From contig JAXGMN010000011.1 in the NCBI GenBank assembly GCA_040768665.1, positions 248,001-312,000 of the forward strand: a stretch of 64,000 nucleotides of DNA, in the 5' to 3' direction. The notes under the pieces are model-generated. The model did not search any database. It worked only from the letters and a program-made list of their open reading frames with translations, and was not told the origin of the DNA. This DNA is from JABWBD01 sp040768665. Lineage in GTDB: Bacteria; Planctomycetota; Planctomycetia; Pirellulales; Thermoguttaceae. Positions 18,487-25,432 of this stretch are shown here, one piece after another (position 1 is the first letter of the stretch; each line of letters starts with the position of its first letter). Both the position numbers and the translations under genes were made by a program.

Positions 18487-18676
18487 TCGCGCCTTGGGAT
18501 CCACGGTATCGCACCGCGCTGCTGCTGCGCAGGGGATCCTTGAAGCTGTGAGCGCCTTGAGGTGCGCTTGATCAATCGGATCCACTCGCCTCGGCCGCTG
18601 AATCGCGGTACTTGCCGGACCCCACTGCTGTACCCGTTGTGCTGAGAACGCGCGGCTCGTACATCCGAGGACACCT

Positions 18677-19843
18677 ATGTTTCGTTTGCGACTGCTTCCT
18701 TGGGAATACGGCGTTCGCAACCTGTTGCGGCGGCCGTCGCGAAGCGCACTGACGCTGGCGGCGCTGACGACCGTGATCCTGCTGGTCTTCGTGGTCGTGG
18801 GGTTCATCCGAGGCCTGGAGAGGTCGCTCGCCGTAAGCGGCGATCGCTCCGTGGTTCTCGTCTATTCGATGGGAGCCGAGGAGAACATCGAGAACTCGGC
18901 CATCGCCGGACGGGCTGCCGGGTTGCTGGCAGCCAGTATCGACGGTATCCAAAATCGCTTCGGCGTGGCGCACGTTTCGCCGGAATTGTACCTGGGAACC
19001 CGGATTGCCACCGGCGGCCGAGAGCAGGCCGGGCTGGGACTCGTGCGAGGCGTTACGCAGACCGTGCCGCTGGTGCGGCGGCAGGTGCGGATGGTCAAGG
19101 GGACCTGGCCGGGGCCCGGAGAAATCCTCGTCGGGCGATTGGTGGCCGCGAAACTCGGCTGCCGGCCGGAGGAGTTGCAGACCGGCAAGGAGATCGTGTT
19201 CGAAAACCGGAAGTGGCGGATCAGTGGACAATTCGCGGCGGCCGGTTCGGCGCTGGAGTCGGAGATCTGGTGCGGGCTCGCCGATTTCCAGCAGACGTTG
19301 AAGCGGCAGGACTTGAGCGTCGTCGCCCTGCTGCTGGACCGCGGGACGCTGCCCGCGGAAGTCGACATGTTCTGCAAGAGCCGGACCGATTTGGAGCTTC
19401 AGGCCATCGGCGAAACGGCTTATTACCAGTCGCTCGAGAAGCACTACAAGCCCGTCCGAATGCTGGCGTGGCTGGTGGTCTTCCTGGTGGCCGGGGCGGG
19501 AGTATTCGCCGGGTTGAACATGATGTACGGGGCCGTCGCCGGACGCGTCCGCGAGATCGCCACGCTGCAGGCGGTCGGCTACCGGAGGCGCGCGATCCTC
19601 TTGAGCCTGGTTCAGGAAGGCGCGCTGCTGGCAGCCGCGGCTTCGCTGTTGGCAGGGCTCGTTGCACTGGTGCTGCTCAATGGCATGGCCGTGCGTTTTA
19701 CGATAGGGCAGCGTGCTCCGCGTCGACGGCGTGTCGCTGATGATCGGCTGCGGCCTGGGGCTGATGCTGGGAATTGTCGGAGCGCTCCTCCGGCAATCAG
19801 AGCGCTCCGTCTGCCGGTTGCGGAAAGCCTGAAGGCGATTTGA
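18677..19843 (+). CDS. FtsX/MacB-like ABC permease with a doubly frameshifted last helix
   Basis: 388 residues as read, ATG 18677 with GAGG 6 nt upstream. N-terminal EYGVRNLLRRPSRSALTLAAL and the first helix are typical FtsX, then a periplasmic MacB-like domain, then helices 2 and 3 with GRVREIATLQAVGYRRR. From about 19712 to 19785 the expected fourth helix (VDGVSLMIGCGLGLMLGIVGAL) is encoded in another frame, and the normal FtsX C-terminus (PAIRALRLPVAESLKAI) returns in the original frame. The ORF stays open but would carry about 25 charged, Arg-rich residues instead of the helix. This is either a sequence error pair or a recently damaged permease. Operon: FtsX, lipoprotein, adaptor, ATPase, FtsX. 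Confidence 0.8.
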   Translation: MFRLRLLPWEYGVRNLLRRPSRSALTLAALTTVILLVFVVVGFIRGLERSLAVSGDRSVVLVYSMGAEENIENSAIAGRAAGLLAASIDGIQNRFGVAHVSPELYLGTRIATGGREQAGLGLVRGVTQTVPLVRRQVRMVKGTWPGPGEILVGRLVAAKLGCRPEELQTGKEIVFENRKWRISGQFAAAGSALESEIWCGLADFQQTLKRQDLSVVALLLDRGTLPAEVDMFCKSRTDLELQAIGETAYYQSLEKHYKPVRMLAWLVVFLVAGAGVFAGLNMMYGAVAGRVREIATLQAVGYRRRAILLSLVQEGALLAAAASLLAGLVALVLLNGMAVRFTIGQRAPRRRRVADDRLRPGADAGNCRSAPPAIRALRLPVAESLKAI

Positions 19844-19876
19844 TGACAAACGGCATTGGAATTCAGGAGTTTTAGC

Positions 19877-19996
19877 TGACGAACCTTGTTCACCTGCCGG
19901 ACAGGCCCGGCGCGGGGGTCTGGGGAGTGAGGCGGCTTCACATACAACTGACCAACCTCATTCACCTGCCGGTTAGTACAGCGGGAGTCTGGCCCC
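19877..19996. repeat. Degenerate tandem repeat, period about 72 bp
   Basis: TGACGAACCTTGTTCACCTG (from 19877) and TGACCAACCTCATTCACCTG (from 19949), followed in both units by CCGG, about 13-18 bp, and GCGGGGGTCTGG / GCGGGAGTCTGG. It fills most of the gap between the FtsX gene and the lipoprotein-like gene. Confidence 0.65.
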
Positions 19997-20052
19997 GGTT
20001 GCTGCATTGCGGGCTCGAAACTGTTTTTTGACCCTGAACGAAGGAGTGCAAA

Positions 20053-20574
20053 GTGATGGCAAATCTGTTGCAAATCTTGGGGAGCATCGGTATGGTCGCG
20101 CTTGTTCGCCGCGGGCTGCGGCCAGTCAGGAGCAGGTGGTCGAGCAGAGGGCCGGTTCCCCCGACGGATGCGCTGTATCTGTTGACCGAGGAACCGCAAG
20201 GGGCGGCGGGAGTCGCGGAAGCCCGCCAGGCCGATGCGGAGGAAGTGACCGTGGTCGGCCGCGTCGGCGGTTCGCCCAATCCTTTCGTCGAAGGGATGGC
20301 CGCCTTCACGATCGTCGATCCGAAGATTCCCTCTTGCGCGGGAGAGGAAGGTTGTCCGACTCCATGGGACTATTGCTGCACGTTGGATCAGGTCAAGGAC
20401 GGCATCGCGATGGTGAAGGTTGTTGATTCACAAGGAAAGCCGGTGGCCGCCGACGCCAAAAAACTGCTCGGCATCCAGGAGCTTTCCATGGTGGTCGTCC
20501 GGGGCGAGGCTCAACGCGACGAGCAGGGCAACTTGACCGTGTTGACTGACAAAGTCTACGTGAAATCGCCATGA
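20053..20574 (+). CDS. Small lipoprotein-like protein of the export operon (probable paired frameshift near N-terminus)
   Basis: 173 residues as read from GTG 20053 (ATG 20056 also possible); AAGGAG at 20041 fits both. The mature part is acidic with PSCAGEEGCPTPWDYCCTLD (five cysteines) and a terminal beta-rich segment. The N-terminus as read (LLQILGSIGMVALVRRGLRP) lacks a cleavage site. In the +1 frame, 20102-20150 encodes LFAAGCGQSGAGGRAEG, a clear lipobox, after which sense continues in the original frame at PTDALYLLTEEPQG. So two compensating frameshifts are likely between about 20090 and 20155. It overlaps the next gene by ATGA. Function unknown. Confidence 0.65.
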   Translation: MMANLLQILGSIGMVALVRRGLRPVRSRWSSRGPVPPTDALYLLTEEPQGAAGVAEARQADAEEVTVVGRVGGSPNPFVEGMAAFTIVDPKIPSCAGEEGCPTPWDYCCTLDQVKDGIAMVKVVDSQGKPVAADAKKLLGIQELSMVVVRGEAQRDEQGNLTVLTDKVYVKSP

Positions 20575-22142
20575 ACTCCGAACTCGATCTGAAACAACTC
20601 GCCTTCGATCGCGGCGAGCAGGCAAAGCCGAGACGCCCGCGGCGGCGCTTCGTCTCGCGTTATCTGGTGCCGGCGGCCATCGTGATCGGATTTGCCGCCA
20701 TGCTCGGTTGGGCAGTCCGCGATCAGTTTCTGCCCCGAAAGCCGGTTACCGTGGTCCCGGTGGTGATGACGCGCGCGGAAATTCGGCAGGCGGGCACGCC
20801 GCTGTTCCAGGCGGCCGGCTGGATCGAGCCGAGGCCGACTCCGGTGCTGGTAACGGCCCTGGCCGAAGGCGTGGTCGAGCAGTTGTTGGTGGTCGACGGC
20901 CAGTCCGTGGAGGCCGGTCAGCCGGTGGCGAAACTGATCGACGTCGACGCGCGGCTGGCGCTGGAGGAGGCGGAGGCCGAGCTGGCCCTTCGTGAGGCCG
21001 AGACCGCCGGCGCGCGGGCGGAGTTGCGTGCCGCAAAGCTGCGTTTGCAGCATCCGGCGCATCTGGAGGCGCCGCTGGCCGATGCGGAATCGTTGTTGGC
21101 CAAAGTGGAAAGGGAGCTGGGGCAGCTTCCGCTCCTCGTCGAAGCCGCGCAGGCCAAGTTAGAGTATGCTCGCCAAGCCCTCGAGGGGAAGCGTGCGGCT
21201 GGATCGGCCGTGGCCGGCCGCACGCTCCAACAGGCCCAGAGCGCCTATGACGTTGCGGCGGCCGAACTGCAAGAACTCCAACAGCGAAAGCCGCGGTTGC
21301 AGGGCGAAGCGGAAGCCCTCCGGCGCAAACGCGACGCATTAGCCCAACAGCGCGAACTCTTGATCGAAGAGTCGCGGTCGGTGGCCGACAGCGAAGCCAA
21401 GCTCCAGGCGGCGGAGGCACGCCGCCGCCTGGCTCACCTGGCGGTGGAAAAGGCCGGGCTCGAACTCGAACGGATGGTCGTCCAATCGCCGGTCGCGGGC
21501 CGAGTCCTCGAGCTGGTAGCCCGTCCCGGGACACGCGTCGCGGGAAGGGGAGCCGGTTCGACCGAGACGTCGACACGGGCCGACAGCACGGTGGTCAGTC
21601 TCTACGATCCCAAGATGCTTCAGGTCCGGGCGGATGTGCGTTTGGAGGACGTGCCTCTGGTGCAGCCGGGACAGCCGGTCGAGATCGAGACCGCCTCTTC
21701 GAAAGAGCCGATCGAGGGCGAGGTGTTGTACGCGACTTCGACGGCAAATGTCCAGAAGAACACGCTGGAGGTCAAAGTGGCCATTCACGCGCCGCCGGAG
21801 GCCATCCGTCCGGAGATGCTCGTGGCCGCCACGTTCCTTGCGCCGGCTCGTCCGGAGAGCGAATCGGAGGAGAACGGGCAGCAGGAACGTCTGCTCGTGC
21901 CGCGGGGGCTCGTGGAATCGTCCGAAGACGGCCACGCTGTATGGACGGTGGCCGCCGACGGCGTGGCACGCCGAAAGAGCGTGCGGCTGGGCAAAGCCGG
22001 CACGGAAGAACTCGTGGAGGTGGTCGAGGGTCTGAATCCGACCGACAAGCTGATCTCCGGCGGCCGCGAAGGTCTGGCCGACGGAGATCGCATCACGATC
22101 ACCGGCGAAGATTCGTCGATCGGATTGATCGCAAGTTCGTAG
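20571..22142 (+). CDS. HlyD/MacA-type membrane fusion (adaptor) protein
   Basis: 523 residues. One N-terminal membrane helix (YLVPAAIVIGFAAMLGWAV), a lipoyl half-motif (LAEGVVEQLLVVDGQSVEAGQPVAKL), a long Ala/Glu/Arg-rich coiled coil of about 200 residues (near 125-310), the second lipoyl half (MVVQSPVAGRVLELVARPG), then beta-barrel and membrane-proximal domains. This is the adaptor of a tripartite exporter, linking the inner-membrane ABC transporter to an outer-membrane channel not encoded here. It starts in an ATGA overlap with the lipoprotein. The cargo is unknown; the nearby Zn/Cd pump and Cys-rich protein hint at metal stress but prove nothing. Confidence 0.87.
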   Translation: MNSELDLKQLAFDRGEQAKPRRPRRRFVSRYLVPAAIVIGFAAMLGWAVRDQFLPRKPVTVVPVVMTRAEIRQAGTPLFQAAGWIEPRPTPVLVTALAEGVVEQLLVVDGQSVEAGQPVAKLIDVDARLALEEAEAELALREAETAGARAELRAAKLRLQHPAHLEAPLADAESLLAKVERELGQLPLLVEAAQAKLEYARQALEGKRAAGSAVAGRTLQQAQSAYDVAAAELQELQQRKPRLQGEAEALRRKRDALAQQRELLIEESRSVADSEAKLQAAEARRRLAHLAVEKAGLELERMVVQSPVAGRVLELVARPGTRVAGRGAGSTETSTRADSTVVSLYDPKMLQVRADVRLEDVPLVQPGQPVEIETASSKEPIEGEVLYATSTANVQKNTLEVKVAIHAPPEAIRPEMLVAATFLAPARPESESEENGQQERLLVPRGLVESSEDGHAVWTVAADGVARRKSVRLGKAGTEELVEVVEGLNPTDKLISGGREGLADGDRITITGEDSSIGLIASS

Positions 22143-22181
22143 GGCGGAATTCATTCCGCCCGAGTGGACTGAAGTCCACTC
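22142..22181. repeat. Two adjacent short hairpins with TC/GA loops
   Basis: GGGCGGAAT-TC-ATTCCGCCC (22142-22161) is followed with no gap by GAGTGGACT-GA-AGTCCACTC (22162-22181). Both are perfect 9-bp stems with 2-nt loops. The first base belongs to the stop codon of the adaptor gene. Same architecture as 4016-4062. Confidence 0.78.
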
Positions 22182-22261
22182 TACAACCAAATCGCGAAGT
22201 TATGAACGGACGTGGGCTTCGTTCAAAGCACTGTCCGTGCCATCCACAACCGGAGACTCCC

Positions 22262-22978
22262 ATGGCACTCGTTGAGATCCGCAACCTGACCAAACGCTTC
22301 CGCAAGGGAGACGAGGTGATCACGCCGTTGGACGACGTCGATCTGGACATCAAGCAGGAGGACTTCGTTTCGCTGATGGGGCCGAGCGGGACGGGCAAGA
22401 GCACGCTGCTGAATCTGATCGGTGGGATCGACCGCCCGGACTCGGGGACGATCACCGTCGAGGGGACCCAGATCACGCGGCTTTCGCGCAGCCGGCTGGC
22501 GGATTGGCGGGCCGCGCACCTGGGTTACATTTTTCAGACGCACAACCTCATCCCCGTGCTGACGGCCTACGAGAACGTCGAGCTGCCCGCTCTGCTTCTG
22601 CCGATATCCGCCTCCGACCGCCGCAAGCGCGTGGAGCTGGCCCTGGAGGCCGTGGGGCTGAGCGATCGGGCAGACCACTACCCGCGGCAGCTTTCCGGCG
22701 GACAGGAGCAGCGGGTGGGCATCGCCCGGGCGATCGTCGCCCATCCGACCATTGTGGTCGCCGACGAGCCGACGGGCAGCCTCGACGCGGAAACGGGCGA
22801 GCAGATCCAACTCTTGCTCCGGCGGTTGAACCAGGAACTGGGGATGACCATGCTCATGGTGACGCACGACGAGCAGGTCGCCTCGATCGCCTCGCGCCGT
22901 TTTCGGCTCGATCGGGGCCGGATTTTCGACGCGGCCGGGGACCGCAAACCGGTGCTTTCCGTCGCCGCCCAGGGATAA
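22262..22978 (+). CDS. ABC transporter ATPase (MacB/LolD-like)
   Basis: 238 residues from ATG 22262. Walker A GPSGTGKST (40-48), Q-loop at FQTHN (91-95), signature LSGGQEQR (144-151; the usual second Q is E), Walker B VVADEPTG with the catalytic Glu at 169, D-loop SLDAETGE, switch His in THDE (202). The LolD/MacB subfamily powers substrate extrusion from the periplasmic face through FtsX-type permeases. It lies between the adaptor and the second FtsX gene, separated from the adaptor by the double hairpin, and 11 bp from the permease. Confidence 0.92.
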   Translation: MALVEIRNLTKRFRKGDEVITPLDDVDLDIKQEDFVSLMGPSGTGKSTLLNLIGGIDRPDSGTITVEGTQITRLSRSRLADWRAAHLGYIFQTHNLIPVLTAYENVELPALLLPISASDRRKRVELALEAVGLSDRADHYPRQLSGGQEQRVGIARAIVAHPTIVVADEPTGSLDAETGEQIQLLLRRLNQELGMTMLMVTHDEQVASIASRRFRLDRGRIFDAAGDRKPVLSVAAQG

Positions 22979-22989
22979 GGAATCCTTCC

Positions 22990-24129
22990 ATGTTCCGATT
23001 CGTGCCTTACGTTGTGAAGAGCCTCTGGCGACATCGCGCGAGGACGCTTCTGACCGTCAGTGGCGCGGCGGTGGCGCTGTTCGTCTTCTGCTTCGTCGGA
23101 TCGGTGCGCGAGGGGCTGGCTCGCCTGACCGAGAACCACGACGCGCAGCGGACCCTGATCGTCTTCCAGGAAAATCGCTTCTGCCCGACCACCAGCCGGT
23201 TGCCGGAGGACTACGCCCGGCGGATCGGCGAGCTTCCCGGAGTCCGCGACGTGATGCCGGTGCAGGTGTGGACGAACAACTGCCGGGCGAGCCTCGACAT
23301 CGTGGTGTTCAACGGCGCGCCGCCCGAGAAGCTGCGGTCGACGCGCGATCTTAAGCTTGTCGCGGGAAACTGGGCCGATTTCGAGTCGCGCCGCGATGCG
23401 GCGCTAGTCGGCCGCAACGTGGCGCAGCGGCGCGGGCTTTCACCCGGAGACCAGTTCTCGATCGGCGAGCTTTCCGTGAAGGTGACGGGAATCTTCACCT
23501 CTGGTGTGCCCGCGGAGGAGAACCTCATCTATACGGCCCTGGAATTTCTGCAATACACCCGCGGGCTGGATTCGGCAGGGCTGGTGACGCAGTTCGAGGT
23601 GTATCTGACCGACGAGGCCGATCCCGAGGCGGTTGCCGGCGCGATCGATGAAACGCTCCAGGCCGGGCCGGTTGCCACGACGACGCGGCGCAAAGGCGCC
23701 TTCCAGGCGAGCACCCTGGCCGATCTGGTCGATCTGGTGGCTTTTGCCAACTGGCTCGGCTACGCCTGCGTTGGGCTGGTGCTCGCGCTGGTATCCACGA
23801 CGACGGTCATGGCCGTGCAGGACCGCATCCGCGAACACGCCGTGCTCCAGACGCTCGGTCTGCGCCCGGCGCGGGTCTTTCGGCTGGTCGTTCTGGAAAG
23901 CCTGCTGATGTGCCTGGTGGGCGGAGTGGTCGGCACGGCGGCGGCCCTGGCGATGCTGGGCTGGACGGGGCTGGCGATCGGGGCCGAGGGAGTAACTGTG
24001 GCATTTCGCCCGTCCTGGCAACTGGGGATGATGGGCGTGGCGGTTTCTCTGGGAGTGGGAATTGCCGCGGGTGCCGTCCCTGCCTGGCAGGCAGCGCGGA
24101 CCGAGATTGTTGCGGCGTTGCGGGCGTGA
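22990..24129 (+). CDS. FtsX/MacB-like ABC permease
   Basis: 379 residues from ATG 22990. The first helix follows VVKSLWRHRARTLLTVSGAAVALFVF, a periplasmic domain spans about 45-260, and three C-terminal helices include the FtsX coupling segment VQDRIREHAVLQTLGLRPARVFRLVVLES and the end PAWQAARTEIVAALRA. It pairs with the ATPase just upstream. Together with the FtsX gene at 18677 the operon has two different permeases for one ATPase, so the transporter may be a heterodimer. Confidence 0.88.
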   Translation: MFRFVPYVVKSLWRHRARTLLTVSGAAVALFVFCFVGSVREGLARLTENHDAQRTLIVFQENRFCPTTSRLPEDYARRIGELPGVRDVMPVQVWTNNCRASLDIVVFNGAPPEKLRSTRDLKLVAGNWADFESRRDAALVGRNVAQRRGLSPGDQFSIGELSVKVTGIFTSGVPAEENLIYTALEFLQYTRGLDSAGLVTQFEVYLTDEADPEAVAGAIDETLQAGPVATTTRRKGAFQASTLADLVDLVAFANWLGYACVGLVLALVSTTTVMAVQDRIREHAVLQTLGLRPARVFRLVVLESLLMCLVGGVVGTAAALAMLGWTGLAIGAEGVTVAFRPSWQLGMMGVAVSLGVGIAAGAVPAWQAARTEIVAALRA

Positions 24130-24271
24130 GCAGGAGCGCAGCAGAGAGTCGCGAAGCCCTGAGACGCTCGGGAGGGGAAAGCGACGCGTTGGCGCGGCCT
24201 GCCGGTGCTGTTAGAATAGCCGAGATGGTAGAAGGAGTTGTCTGGACGACGCGTCCTGTTCCGGGTAGGCC

Positions 24272-24925
24272 ATGAGCCATATCACGATCGCAAGCGCCGA
24301 AGTTGACCTTTCCCCTGGAAGCGAATTGATCCTCCGCGACCAGACCTGGGGCGACTATGAGAAAATCCTCGAGCAGCGCCAGGATAAGGCGGCCATCAAA
24401 GTTCGTTACGACGCCCGAACGCAGGAAATCCGTGTGATGGCACCTCTCCCCAGGCACGGCAAGAATTCCGACATGGTCTCGAATCTGGTGAAGTCGCTGC
24501 TGAGGCATGCCGGACTAGACTGGGAAGGCTTCGATCCGATCACGCTGAAGCGCATCGGCGAGGCCGGGTTGGAACCGGACAAGTGTTTCTATATTCAGAA
24601 CCGGGAGGCGATTCTGGGCAAGGAGCGGATCGATCTGGAAATTGATCCCCCGCCGGATCTGGCCATCGAAGTCGACGCGACGTCGCCGACGAGCGTCGAG
24701 GATTATGAGCCGTTCGGAATTCCCGAGTTGTGGATCTTCCGCGACGGGTCGCTGCGTGTCTACTTGTTCGACGGGCGACATTACCGAGAAGTCGCAGATA
24801 GTCCCACCTTCCCCGGAATTCCCGTTGGCCGATTGACTGCCGAGTACGTGCGGCGGGCGTGGCAGGCCGGATCCAGCGTAGCGCTGCGGGAGTTTGAAGA
24901 CGCTTTACGCGATTCGCGCTTCTGA
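24272..24925 (+). CDS. Uma2 family (DUF820) endonuclease-like protein
   Basis: 217 residues. Uma2 proteins have a PD-(D/E)XK nuclease fold. The expected blocks are here: WGDYEKILEQRQDK, LEPDKCFYI, PPDLAIEVDATSPTS (the D...E-x-D core), and YEPFGIPELWIFRDG. The usual K after the ExD core is not obvious (IEVDATS in place of IEVxSPS), so catalysis is uncertain. Uma2 genes are multi-copy in planctomycetes and cyanobacteria, with unknown roles. A second copy lies at 38983-39630. It stands alone 142 bp after the exporter operon. Confidence 0.85.
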   Translation: MSHITIASAEVDLSPGSELILRDQTWGDYEKILEQRQDKAAIKVRYDARTQEIRVMAPLPRHGKNSDMVSNLVKSLLRHAGLDWEGFDPITLKRIGEAGLEPDKCFYIQNREAILGKERIDLEIDPPPDLAIEVDATSPTSVEDYEPFGIPELWIFRDGSLRVYLFDGRHYREVADSPTFPGIPVGRLTAEYVRRAWQAGSSVALREFEDALRDSRF

Positions 24926-25105
24926 TTGGCACACTCGGCCACGCCCACCGCGGTCGATCGAATATCTGGCGGGGACGTCAATCGCATGCTTGGTCGGACA
25001 TGGGTCCGTAACCACGGTCACTATTCCGTCGTGCCATGTCGAAATGCCGGTCCTGTTGCCGTGAAGCGCCTTGGGAGTGCGCGTGACCTGTCACCGCTCA
25101 GATAG

Positions 25106-25432
25106 CTACCCGAAGAGCAGCGGGCCGGCAGCTTTCCATGCGGCAGGCCAATCCTGGTTCAGAAGGTGACACAGGGCCAACAGCCGCCGGGAGCGGCGAT
25201 TGGGAGCAAGCTCGTGGCAGCGGCGGGCCAACTCGACGGCTTCCGCCGGGCGGCCCGTGCGCAATGCTTCCAGCGCACCGGAGCGGCAACGGAGCCAGGC
25301 GTCGGCGATGGTCACGAGCAACGACAAGTCGCTGCGGCAGCGGCGACAGACCTCCGACCACTCCTGCCTTGCGCCGCAGGTGGGACAGCGCAACTCGGCT
25401 TCTCCGATCTGCTCCGAGGAACTCTCTGCCAT
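25106..25432 (-). CDS. Zinc-ribbon plus TPR-like small protein of the Hsp70 operon
   Basis: 108 residues. The first about 35 residues form a zinc ribbon (LRCPTCGARQEWSEVCRRC: CxxC...CxxC). The rest is helical and TPR-like (ALEALRTGRPAEAVELARRCHELAPNRRSRRLLALCHLL). It starts at the ATG that overlaps the Hsp70 stop codon by one base (TAATG), so it is translationally coupled. No family name is known to me. Its place at the end of the chaperone operon suggests a co-chaperone or substrate adaptor. It could recall the zinc modules of DnaJ, but no J domain is present. Confidence 0.72.
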   Translation of the reverse strand: MAESSSEQIGEAELRCPTCGARQEWSEVCRRCRSDLSLLVTIADAWLRCRSGALEALRTGRPAEAVELARRCHELAPNRRSRRLLALCHLLNQDWPAAWKAAGPLLFG

